From positions 1,183,263 to 1,247,262 of the forward strand of contig NZ_QKQS01000023.1 in the NCBI RefSeq assembly GCF_003226555.1: DNA of 64,000 nucleotides. Direction: 5' to 3'. Each line of letters opens with the position of its first letter. Positions within the stretch are counted from its first letter, which is position 1. Both the position numbers and the translations under genes were made by a program. Shown one piece after another: positions 38,045 through 46,381 of the stretch. The stretch comes from Rhodopseudomonas palustris (lineage in GTDB: Bacteria; Pseudomonadota; Alphaproteobacteria; Rhizobiales; Xanthobacteraceae). The notes beneath the pieces were generated by a model. The model did not search any database. It saw only the letters and a program-made list of their open reading frames with translations, and had not been told where the DNA came from.

Positions 38045-38986
38045 TTGTCAATCTCACCAGAAAATCAATCGGAAATCGAGTCAGCTAGATCGCGTCTATA
38101 CGAAACGCGACGGCCGACTGTTCCAGCTTTAGAAGCGGTACTCCAAAACGCTTACCCAGTACTGGACCACGGGTTTGTCCGGGTCGTGGACTATATGGGA
38201 GACGACGCCGCAATCGTTCAGGCCGCACGCGTATCATATGGGAAGGGCACCAAGCGCGTGAACGAAGATGCAGGACTCATTCGCTATCTGCTTCAGCACC
38301 AGCACTCGACGCCATTCGAGATGGCGGAGATCAAATTTCACATAAAGCTGCCGATCTTTGTTGCTCGGCAATGGATCAGGCACCGGACGGCCAACGTAAA
38401 CGAATACTCGGCGCGTTACTCAGTCCTAGATAATGAGTTCTATATTCCAGATTTAGGCGACTTGGCGGCGCAGTCAGCCTCTAATCGCCAAGGTCGGGGC
38501 GATCTACTCAACACAGATGCCGCAGACAAGGTGCTCTCAATCTTAAAGACTGAGGCCGCTCGCGCCTACGAAAACTACCTGTGGTTACTCGGAGAGCATG
38601 AGTTGGCCGATGCGGCCAAGTTGGAAGTTGGTCTTGCGAGAGAGTTGGCCAGAATCAGTCTTCCACTTAGCGTTTATACTCAATGGTACTGGAAGATTGA
38701 CTTACACAACTTGTTGCATTTCCTAAAACTGCGAGCCGATCCACACGCACAGAAGGAAATACGAGACTATGCAAAGGTCATTGCGGAGATCGTCCGGCTC
38801 TGGGTTCCTTCAGTATTTGACGCATTCATTGACTTCAAGCGCGATGCAATCGTCCTCTCCGCGCCAGCCGTAGCCGTACTAAAGCGGATGTTGTCGGGCG
38901 AAGCGGTTCGTCGCGAAGACAGCGGCTTATCGAGACGCGATTGGGATCAGCTATTAAGCGCTTTCGATCTGCCGACGCAGGAATAG
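38045..38986 (+). CDS. thyX: Flavin-dependent thymidylate synthase ThyX, first gene of the island operon
   Basis: ThyX methylates dUMP to dTMP using methylene-tetrahydrofolate, FAD and NADPH. The product has 313 residues. The ThyX signature RHRTANVNEYSARYS is at about 112-126, following FEMAEIKFHIKLPIFVARQW (FAD/dUMP pocket). ARELARISLPLSVYTQWYWKIDLHNLLHFL, read in parts, is the C-terminal core. The start is TTG 38045 behind a GGGGGG tract. Codon use is A+T-richer than in flanking genes, unlike a normal core gene. The methyltransferase gene follows after 22 bases. Confidence 0.9.
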   Translation: MSISPENQSEIESARSRLYETRRPTVPALEAVLQNAYPVLDHGFVRVVDYMGDDAAIVQAARVSYGKGTKRVNEDAGLIRYLLQHQHSTPFEMAEIKFHIKLPIFVARQWIRHRTANVNEYSARYSVLDNEFYIPDLGDLAAQSASNRQGRGDLLNTDAADKVLSILKTEAARAYENYLWLLGEHELADAAKLEVGLARELARISLPLSVYTQWYWKIDLHNLLHFLKLRADPHAQKEIRDYAKVIAEIVRLWVPSVFDAFIDFKRDAIVLSAPAVAVLKRMLSGEAVRREDSGLSRRDWDQLLSAFDLPTQE

Positions 38987-39008
38987 CTAATCGAGGCCAA
39001 TAACTACG

Positions 39009-40412
39009 ATGAAGGTCGACCTCTCTGCGAACAAACGGTCAGCTCGGCAACCTGCGGCGCCTGGTCGGTTGAGCTCCTCGGTGGCGCGTGCGCAGGCCGC
39101 GGGCTCACAGTCGCCGCGGGCATTCCCCGTCGACACATCCGCGGTTTTAGCTCGTTTCTTCGAAGCCTACTCCGAACACGGCAAGCCAATATCCGTTTCA
39201 TTTCGCGGTCTCGTGAGCTGGATTAGGCCCGGCGAGCGAGCGACCCACTACATCCATCCATATCCTGCAAAGCTCCTGCCGCAGATCGCACACTTCTTTT
39301 TGGCCGCGAATGCATTTGTGAAAGCAGACGATGCAGTTCTGGATCCATTTGGCGGAAGCGGCACAGTGGCACTCGAAACAGTCTTGTCTGGACGATCGGC
39401 CATCTGCGCTGATGTTAATCCCTTGGCTCAACTGATTGCTCAAGCGAAAACTACACCCGTATGTGACAACAGATTGCACGCGCTCTATGAAGCCGTCTCT
39501 CGACGGGCCGATCGCTACAAGACCTTCGAAGAGCCGGATGTAGTCAATCTCAAGCTGTGGTACACACCGGCCGCAATCCGCGACCTAAGCAGAATAAGAC
39601 GCGCTATCGACTCCGAGTCGGACTCGCCGGAGAAGACCGTATTGCTAACAACGTTTTCGGCGGTTGCGAGGAAGGTGAGCAGAGCTGACCCGCGATTTTC
39701 CGTCCCTGTTCGAACGAACAAGCGGCACAAAGCCAACGTCAAACGTCCGAGAATAAGCGTCAAGAGGGCGTTTGAGGAGCAGTATCTTGCAAATGCCAAA
39801 CGGCTCCGACGACTATCTGAGTTTGGTAGTGAAATCGGGTCTGCCCAATGTGAAATTGCTGATGCAAAATCTCTCGGTTGCATCCCCGACGAGTCCGTCG
39901 GCCTGGTGATAACATCGCCACCTTACGCAGGTGCGCAGAAGTATGTTCGTGCATCCAGTCTAAGCCTGGGATGGCTCGGGCTCGTCGCGAGTAGTCGCCT
40001 GCGTGCATTGGAGGACGACACGATTGGTCGGGAGCATTTCAATAGAGCTGCGATTCTCAAAGAGGAGCCGATTGGCATCGTCGATGCTGACGAGTTGATC
40101 GCGAGGATATCCGCTAAGAATTCCACCCGCGCGACAATAGTCCGGACCTACTTGAATGAGATGAAGTCCGTCGTTGCGCAGCTGAAGAGAATCTTGCGTC
40201 CCGGAGGTCATGTCGTCCTGGTAATTGGTGACAATTGTGTTTGCGGCGAGGTCTTTCCGTCTTCCTCTTTTCTCCGCGAAATATTCGAAGCGTCGGGATT
40301 TTTGACGAGACTCGAATTGACCGATGCAATTCATACTCGAGGCCTGATGACAAAACGCGCCGCAACGGCATCCATGATCAGTAAAGAACACATTTTCGTA
40401 TTTCAAAAGTGA
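39009..40412 (+). CDS. Amino-type DNA methyltransferase (N4-cytosine or N6-adenine)
   Basis: The product has 467 residues. HPYPAKLLP at 83-91 and DPFGGSGT (SAM motif I) at 112-119 come before TSPPY (catalytic motif IV) at 302-306; RILRPGGHVVLVIGDN follows. The motif order is I then IV with a roughly 180-residue variable region between, where target recognition would lie. It would methylate an exocyclic amino group in DNA. No restriction endonuclease is adjacent. It lies 4 bases before the phosphoribosyltransferase-like gene. ATG 39009 (MKVDLSANKR). Confidence 0.85.
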   Translation: MKVDLSANKRSARQPAAPGRLSSSVARAQAAGSQSPRAFPVDTSAVLARFFEAYSEHGKPISVSFRGLVSWIRPGERATHYIHPYPAKLLPQIAHFFLAANAFVKADDAVLDPFGGSGTVALETVLSGRSAICADVNPLAQLIAQAKTTPVCDNRLHALYEAVSRRADRYKTFEEPDVVNLKLWYTPAAIRDLSRIRRAIDSESDSPEKTVLLTTFSAVARKVSRADPRFSVPVRTNKRHKANVKRPRISVKRAFEEQYLANAKRLRRLSEFGSEIGSAQCEIADAKSLGCIPDESVGLVITSPPYAGAQKYVRASSLSLGWLGLVASSRLRALEDDTIGREHFNRAAILKEEPIGIVDADELIARISAKNSTRATIVRTYLNEMKSVVAQLKRILRPGGHVVLVIGDNCVCGEVFPSSSFLREIFEASGFLTRLELTDAIHTRGLMTKRAATASMISKEHIFVFQK

Positions 40413-40416
40413 AATC

Positions 40417-41421
40417 ATGACGCGGATCAGTAGCCTGAAGTCTGCCTTTGACGAGGATGATATCCCTCTTAAGGAAAGCTGCCTCGACACCTTGCGAAGG
40501 CGAATAATGGTCCTTAACGAGTGGGCTTGGGAAAACCGTGCCCAATGGGAAGTCGTCAGCGCATGGCTGGATAATTTCGATGGTCGAAGCGGCCTTAGCG
40601 TGGAAGAAGAAAGGCTGTGCGCTCTCTATATACTTTCGCAGTTTCTCTACTTTGGAAGTCTGGAAATTCGGGTTCTACTCCGTGCTCTATTCCGAGACCT
40701 CGTCCTTCTCCCTACGATACAAAGCTCTCGCGCGGCTCTCGGTGGGTCACGAGATGCAAATCTGATCTTGGGTGAAGTTTCACTACGTATTGACAGAACC
40801 CGTTTCTTGGGTGTGGGTAATCCATCAGAAAGCGGCGTTCATCTGCTTTACTACTTTCGTCAGGAGAACAGTCTTCGGAAGACGCATTTCTTGGACTCAG
40901 CCCAGATATTTATGACCGATGGGGGTGGTCAGCGCGTGTTGCGATACCCCGATGTGGATCGATACATTTTTGTAGATGACGTCTGCGGGTCAGGGGAAAC
41001 CGCAGTCCGCTATAGTCAATGGTTAGGGGAGCTAAAGGCACTCAAGCCGAGCGTCGAGCTTCATTATCTCGCTCTCTTCGCTACCGAAGTTGGCCTAGAT
41101 CGCGTTAGACGGTCTAGCATCTTCGAACACAATTCGGCTGCGGTATTTGAATTGGATGGCTCGTACAAGTCCATGTCCGCCAGGTCTCGCTATCTACGCG
41201 TTGTCCCTACAGATATCTCCCCTGCCAATGTTCAATTAGTAGCCAATACTTATGGAATGCTGGTTTGTCCTTCGGATCCCCTTGGGTATGAGGATAGTCA
41301 GTTGCTTCTCGGGTTTCATCACAACACGCCCGACAATACCCTTCCGATTATCTGGAGAGATCGTGAAAATGGCTCCCCAATCACGTGGCGAGCTGCTTTC
41401 AGGCGTTATCCAAAGCTCTGA
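40417..41421 (+). CDS. Phosphoribosyltransferase-like protein
   Basis: The product has 334 residues. The PRPP loop of type I phosphoribosyltransferases is seen as FVDDVCGSGET (DD at 187-188, SG at 192-193). FLGVGNPSESGVHLLYYFR precedes it, where a pyrophosphate loop would be. A distinctive C-terminus has GYEDSQLLLGF and NTPDNTLP (303-310) then W313. This tail resembles the PRTase-like domains predicted in bacterial conflict systems (from memory, not verified). It may transfer ribose-phosphate to, or remove it from, a base or nucleotide. ATPase gene starts 9 bases later. Confidence 0.75.
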   Translation: MTRISSLKSAFDEDDIPLKESCLDTLRRRIMVLNEWAWENRAQWEVVSAWLDNFDGRSGLSVEEERLCALYILSQFLYFGSLEIRVLLRALFRDLVLLPTIQSSRAALGGSRDANLILGEVSLRIDRTRFLGVGNPSESGVHLLYYFRQENSLRKTHFLDSAQIFMTDGGGQRVLRYPDVDRYIFVDDVCGSGETAVRYSQWLGELKALKPSVELHYLALFATEVGLDRVRRSSIFEHNSAAVFELDGSYKSMSARSRYLRVVPTDISPANVQLVANTYGMLVCPSDPLGYEDSQLLLGFHHNTPDNTLPIIWRDRENGSPITWRAAFRRYPKL

Positions 41422-41430
41422 GTATAGAAC

Positions 41431-43449
41431 ATGAAGGTTGATCTCGATCAGAACCCATTTGAGTCTCTCCGCGCATCCGACTATTCGGACGCTGAGGTTA
41501 TCGAGTATTGGGTTGATATTTCGGCGCAGCAGGGCGGCTTGCTGAACATCCTTAAGCCTAGGCTAGTAATGCCAATGCTGTTGTTGGGCTCTAAGGGCAG
41601 CGGAAAAACGCACCTAATGCGCTATTGCTCCGCCTCTGTTCAGGCAACGCTTAACGGCGGCGACCTTTCGAAGGCTGTCACTGCTGGCGGATACATAGGA
41701 ATTTATATCCGCACAGAGGGGTTGAACATCCATAAGTTCGCAGACAAGGGGCAAGACCTCGAGAGCTGGAGTAGTGTATTCGGCATGTACTTTGAGCTTT
41801 GGCTCATAAGTAACTTATTACAAACATGCGCAGCCCTGTTGCCGACGGACGATCAAGAATTTGAAGCGGCTTTCAGTCAGCGAGTTGCCGCGCTCTTCGA
41901 CGCAGAAGTTGGCGATCACTTTTGCTCCGTAAGCTCGTTCGCGTCATACATTTCAAAAGCTCAAAGACATATAGACTATGTTGTGAACAATGCCGCGCTT
42001 ACTAGGAGCTTGGCGGACCTCTCAATCACATTTTCTCTTGGGCGACTCGTTTTTGGAATTCCGGAGATTCTCTCCGACCTGGTGCCAACTCTTCGAGGCG
42101 TTCTATTCGTCTACCTCATTGATGAAGCGGAAAATCTGACCGAGTGGCAGCAGCGCCTTGTAAATACTCTAATCCGATATCGGCGCGGGAATGCAACGCT
42201 GAAAATTGGAGCCCGTCTTTATGGTATTCGTACATACGAGACCCTTGGATCGGGAGAGCCTATCAAGCGCGATGCCGAATACGAGCGCATCGAGCTTGAT
42301 AGTTTTTTGAGAGAGAATGATGATCAGTTTGGCGCGTTCTGTCGCGAGCTTATTGAGAAACGGCTGAAGCTCCACAATCTGCCTGCGATTCGAGGTGAAG
42401 CCATTTCTATTGACGGGTTATTCAAGAAATTGAACTCCGAGAATTACTATCAGGCCGAGACGCTGGAGATCCTGAGCACTTGGGATAAAGCCGGAAGAGA
42501 ACGGCCTTACTTCTCAAAACTTCGTAAGGAGCTTGAAGAGGCGTTCGACCTGCGCGACAGTGAACTAGATGCGGTGGTGAACTGTTTCAAGTTTCACGAT
42601 GTGCCGTTGATTGAGAAAGCGTTATTGCTGCTGTTCTATCGGGATTGGCCGAAATCGCGCGATCGGGTTGCGAAGGTTGCCGAACAAATCTCCCGCGAAT
42701 CTGAGGCGATATTGCCAGCTCATAAAGGGAGCAAATCTCGGGCCGTCAAGCTATTAAAGCATTTTGACTCCGATTTGCTCGCCCAGTTGTTTCGCGATTG
42801 TCAAAGAAGAAGCCCGTATGCTGGCCTCGATACGTTAATACACCTATCCCAAGGTGCGCCTCGAAATCTCCTTGCAGTATTGAAGCACATATATCGACGG
42901 TCATCATTCGCCGGAGAGCGTCCATTTGCGGGGGGAGTAGTAAGTATTGAATCGCAATCTCAAGGTGTTATGGATAGCGCAGCATGGTTCTGGGAAGACG
43001 CTCAGCCAGAAAGTTACGGGACCGAGGTTAGAGAGGGGATTGAAGCATTGGCCGTTCTCTTTAGAACGATCCGATACAGCGAGCGTCCCAGTGAATGTGA
43101 CCTATGTACGTTTAGCACTACGTACAGCCATCTTACGCCTCAGTCCAAGCGCGTGGTTCAGACGGCAGAAAACTGGTCATATTTGATACGAGTCAAAGTT
43201 GATGCGAAGAATCGCAACAGCCAGCAGGTGGATCCAAAGTACCAGCTAGCGCCGATGCTTGCGCCTAAGTGGGGACTGTCCTCGCATCGGAGGGGTTCAA
43301 TTGAACTTAAGCCCGATTTGGCGAATGCGTTGTTTGATCATGCACTAGGCGAAGGCTTGTTGAAGGCGTTCACCCGTAGAGTGGCTGACATGCGCTTTGA
43401 TGGCTTCGGAAGGAAGAGGCGGGATCAGTCTGGTCCGTCGATGCTATGA
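41431..43449 (+). CDS. P-loop ATPase of ORC/CDC6-like appearance
   Basis: The product has 672 residues. Walker A GSKGSGKT is at 53-60 and Walker B YLIDEAENL has Asp231-Glu232. An early acidic/aromatic stretch precedes the P-loop. A C-terminal region with HLSQGAPRNLLAVLKHIYRR resembles AAA+ sensor-2/lid text (SQGAPRN). Overall layout fits the large ATPases found in defence operons. It would use ATP hydrolysis to sense or remodel a DNA or protein target. It overlaps the next gene by 4 bases (ATGA). The first five residues, MKVDL, match those of the methyltransferase. Confidence 0.78.
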   Translation: MKVDLDQNPFESLRASDYSDAEVIEYWVDISAQQGGLLNILKPRLVMPMLLLGSKGSGKTHLMRYCSASVQATLNGGDLSKAVTAGGYIGIYIRTEGLNIHKFADKGQDLESWSSVFGMYFELWLISNLLQTCAALLPTDDQEFEAAFSQRVAALFDAEVGDHFCSVSSFASYISKAQRHIDYVVNNAALTRSLADLSITFSLGRLVFGIPEILSDLVPTLRGVLFVYLIDEAENLTEWQQRLVNTLIRYRRGNATLKIGARLYGIRTYETLGSGEPIKRDAEYERIELDSFLRENDDQFGAFCRELIEKRLKLHNLPAIRGEAISIDGLFKKLNSENYYQAETLEILSTWDKAGRERPYFSKLRKELEEAFDLRDSELDAVVNCFKFHDVPLIEKALLLLFYRDWPKSRDRVAKVAEQISRESEAILPAHKGSKSRAVKLLKHFDSDLLAQLFRDCQRRSPYAGLDTLIHLSQGAPRNLLAVLKHIYRRSSFAGERPFAGGVVSIESQSQGVMDSAAWFWEDAQPESYGTEVREGIEALAVLFRTIRYSERPSECDLCTFSTTYSHLTPQSKRVVQTAENWSYLIRVKVDAKNRNSQQVDPKYQLAPMLAPKWGLSSHRRGSIELKPDLANALFDHALGEGLLKAFTRRVADMRFDGFGRKRRDQSGPSML

Positions 43450-44396
43450 CTATTACGCAATTCTCATACCTGATCGACAGTAAGCAGCCTCTCACCGACT
43501 CTCGGATGAGGCAGGGGTGGGACCTGTTCCTTTCGGCCTACAACGACAATGAGAGGGTTCAAAAGCCTTTCGAGGGGATTTTCGCTTCCCGAAAGTGTTG
43601 GTGGCCATTGCCCGAGTACAATTATCAGTCCCACGAATTGCCGAGCGCCAATGTGATCGAGGTTGCGCAGCAAGCAAACGAATCGGAGTTCATCGGAGAG
43701 GGGCTGGCAAGCTCCGGCTTTTCTGCCTCATCGGGGCAAAGCGTCTGCATTGATATCACTGGGTTTATGCGGCCGCATATACTGTATTTTCTTAAGTACC
43801 TGAAGGAGGCGGGGCTGAAGCAGATCGACATGATATATACCGAGCCAGAGCACTATTCGCGCAAGGCTGAAACGACATTCTCAATAGATGACGTCGTCAA
43901 GGTCCGCAGTGTTTTGGGCTATGAAGGCCAGCATGTTCCAGGAATGGATGGTGATGCCCTCATTGTCGGAGTGGGGTATGATCACGGACTGATGTCGCGC
44001 GTCATTCTGGAGAAGGAGAGTGCGCGGCTGATTCAGTTGCACTGCTTTCCCTCGCTTAGTGCAGACATGTATCACGAAAGCATATTGCGTCTCGATCGCG
44101 TCGCGTCCGCCAGTAAGGCTCGTGATCATGAGTATGTGATATTCAGCAGTGCAAACGACCCGTTTGTTACCGCGGCCGAATTGTCACGTGCATACGCGAA
44201 ATTGAAGGGTGCCGGTCTCTCGAATCTGTATCTCAGCCCCCTCGCAACGAAGCCGCATACCTTGGGCTTTGGCTTGTTCTACCTGAGAGAGCTTGAAGGA
44301 ACGGCGTCTAGCCTCATCTTCCCGTTTTCAGCCCGATACTCTCGGGAGACTGGAAAGGGACTCGGTCGATCTTGGGTTTATCCGATCATCTTTTGA
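43446..44396 (+). CDS. Unknown protein, last gene of the island operon
   Basis: The product has 316 residues and I do not recognise the family. It has no membrane segment or signal peptide. The sequence alternates predicted strands ending in polar loops: VCIDITGF (100-107), IDMIYTEPEHY (127-137), ALIVGVGYDHGL (171-182), EYVIFSSANDPF (229-240) and LYLSPLATKPHTLGFGLFYL (261-280). This looks Rossmann-like; the DITGF loop is reminiscent of nucleotide-sensing folds, which is only my inference. The ATGA overlap with the ATPase gene implies a joint role. Confidence 0.7.
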   Translation: MTITQFSYLIDSKQPLTDSRMRQGWDLFLSAYNDNERVQKPFEGIFASRKCWWPLPEYNYQSHELPSANVIEVAQQANESEFIGEGLASSGFSASSGQSVCIDITGFMRPHILYFLKYLKEAGLKQIDMIYTEPEHYSRKAETTFSIDDVVKVRSVLGYEGQHVPGMDGDALIVGVGYDHGLMSRVILEKESARLIQLHCFPSLSADMYHESILRLDRVASASKARDHEYVIFSSANDPFVTAAELSRAYAKLKGAGLSNLYLSPLATKPHTLGFGLFYLRELEGTASSLIFPFSARYSRETGKGLGRSWVYPIIF

Positions 44397-45025
44397 GTGC
44401 CAGTCAGACAAGATAGGGCACAACGATTGAGTGCGACTGCGCTAAATCGAGGCGCTAGGGGCAACAGCACGAAGGCTACTCATGCTTGTCTACAAGAGGA
44501 CAAAGCGCTCTGCGTACTGAGGCGATAGCTGCGCCGCCCTGTACCACGTCCGAAGGGCCAGCTTTCGAGCTTTCCGTGAGTTGCCCTGCCTTCGACCTGT
44601 TGCCCAGAGACCATATCCAGGATTCGTTGGCCGACCCGCGTCCATTCACGCAGACAGACCTTCGGTCGGCTCCCCACTGCCGCTGCAAGGCGCGGCCATC
44701 CATCTTCGGAGACCGTCGCAAATGAATGCCTGGAGAGCGTCATCCTCATGTATATCGGTTTGCAGGCCAAGAATGTGACACCACGGTGTCGCCGGTTTCC
44801 GGAGACACCGCCAATGGACGGCTTTGCGAGCTTCTGCCTCTTCACAACGAATCCATGCGTCGACGCAGGGTTCGTATCGAGCATATTCTTTCCTTGGCAC
44901 CCGTGCAGCCGCGCGCTCTAGGACGTAGCGTCTCAAACGGGCCACTTTCGAAGCTATCGCCATCTCAGACGGGAGCTGGGGTCAGCGAGTTATCTGGTGC
45001 CGGCGTAGCTGACGGGTGCCGAGCT
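44397..45025. other. Right end of the island, no supported gene
   Basis: This is 629 bases between the island operon and the convergent M20 gene. Base composition returns to GC-rich over about 44,480-44,700. Several open frames on both strands exist but none shows a recognisable domain. I looked for a copy of the tRNA 3' end (GGTTCGAATCC) and did not find one. It may be a scar of older insertions. Confidence 0.5.
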
Positions 45026-46324
45026 TCAGGGCTGCGCCGCTCGCGCTTCGAGGCCGCACCAATCGGCGACGAAGAGAGCCAGCGTCTTCGTCACCTTGCG
45101 GAGCGACTCCAGATCGACGCATTCGTCGAACGCGTGCGGATTCTTGCAATACGGCCCGTAGACCAGCGTCGGGCAATTGCCGTACAGGCCGAAGGCGCGC
45201 GCGTCGGTCGTCGCCGCAAAGGCGTGCTCTTCGAGCTGCTGGTCCCAGATCTCGGAGTGACACCGACGCAGGACCTCTTCCTGCGCATCGGCTCCGGTCA
45301 GATGGTAGCCTTCCTGCATGAAGCCCGGATAGCTGATCTTCGGCGGGTTGTGCTTGAGATAGGGATTGCGCGACGCCGCTTCCGCGACGTGCCGCTCGAA
45401 ATCCTTGCACGCCTCCGCCGGCGACTGTCCCGGATAGACTGCGACACGGACCTCGAAGGTGCAGGCCGACGGCGCGCTCGACGTCCACTCTCCGCCCTGA
45501 ATGCGACCGACGTTGAAGTTGATCGGATGCGGATGGTTCTGGAACGGCTGGTACTGCGTCTTGCGCGCATTCCACTGCTTCTCCAGCTCCCGCAGCGACT
45601 GGATCAGTTCGATGGCATTGGCGATCGCGTCCGCGCCGAGGCCGAAGTCGCCGGACGCATGTCCCGGGGCTCCGGAGACTTCGACCCTGATCCAGATCGG
45701 CCCGATCTGGCCGCGCAGCAGCTTCGGTTCGAGCGGCTCCGGAATGAAGGCCGCGTCGGCGGTGTAGCCGCGCACGACGGCCGCGAGCGCGCCGTTGCCG
45801 GTGCACTCCTCCTCGACGACGGACTGCACATACACGGTCGCCGACGGTTGCAGGCCGATGTGGTGCAGCGCCTTGAGCGCGTAGACGTTGGCGATCAGCC
45901 CGGCTTTCATGTCGCCGGCGCCGCGGCCGTACATCCAGCCGTCCTTGATCACCGGCTCATACGGACCATAGGTCCACGATTCGGCCTTCCCGACCGGGAC
46001 GACATCGACGTGCCCGTTCAGAACCAGCGATCGCCCCCCCTGTTCGCGGGAACGATGCGTCCCCACCACGTTCCAGGAGTTCTCGTAGGAGATCGACACC
46101 GGGCAGAAGCCGGGATGATCCTTGATGGCCGCCTCGTCGATCACCCATTTGTCGACATCGAGGCCGATGCCGGCCATCAGCTCCGCCATGAACTCCTGCG
46201 CCGCGGCCTCCTCGCCGCGCTGCGAGGGAATACGCACCAGCTTCTGCAGGCATTCCAATTGCTCGTCGAACAGCGCATCGACCGCGGCGGCGATCTTCGA
46301 TCTGGTTTCCATTGGTGCATTCAT
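45026..46324 (-). CDS. M20-family metallopeptidase/deacylase (ArgE/DapE type)
   Basis: The product has 432 residues. Metal and catalytic motifs are LNGHVDVVPVGK, GRGAGDMKAG and VVEEECTGNG, with the dimerisation lid in the middle (GAPGHASGDFGLGADAI). It would cleave an amide, for example an N-acyl amino acid; the substrate is not evident. It is the last gene after the kinase and PLP enzyme, which hints that the pathway starts or ends with an acylated amine. ATG 46324. Confidence 0.85.
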   Translation of the reverse strand: MNAPMETRSKIAAAVDALFDEQLECLQKLVRIPSQRGEEAAAQEFMAELMAGIGLDVDKWVIDEAAIKDHPGFCPVSISYENSWNVVGTHRSREQGGRSLVLNGHVDVVPVGKAESWTYGPYEPVIKDGWMYGRGAGDMKAGLIANVYALKALHHIGLQPSATVYVQSVVEEECTGNGALAAVVRGYTADAAFIPEPLEPKLLRGQIGPIWIRVEVSGAPGHASGDFGLGADAIANAIELIQSLRELEKQWNARKTQYQPFQNHPHPINFNVGRIQGGEWTSSAPSACTFEVRVAVYPGQSPAEACKDFERHVAEAASRNPYLKHNPPKISYPGFMQEGYHLTGADAQEEVLRRCHSEIWDQQLEEHAFAATTDARAFGLYGNCPTLVYGPYCKNPHAFDECVDLESLRKVTKTLALFVADWCGLEARAAQP

Positions 46325-46381
46325 CGAATGTGAGTCCCGTTCAATGCGGAGTTCGTTGCAGGCGTCGTTTCGCGGCGGCCG

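Noticed and set aside
38045-44396. Classical type II restriction-modification system
   Set aside because: A methyltransferase is present but no restriction endonuclease motif (PD-ExK, HNH or GIY-YIG) is visible in the partner genes, so a simple R-M system does not explain the operon.
44480-44963. Overlapping minus-strand open frames right of the island
   Set aside because: They overlap each other in different frames and show no recognisable motif; they are likely chance frames in GC-rich DNA.
44397-45025. Direct repeat of the tRNA-Arg 3' end as right attachment site
   Set aside because: I searched by eye for GGTTCGAATCC and CGGGCGCGCCA and found neither.
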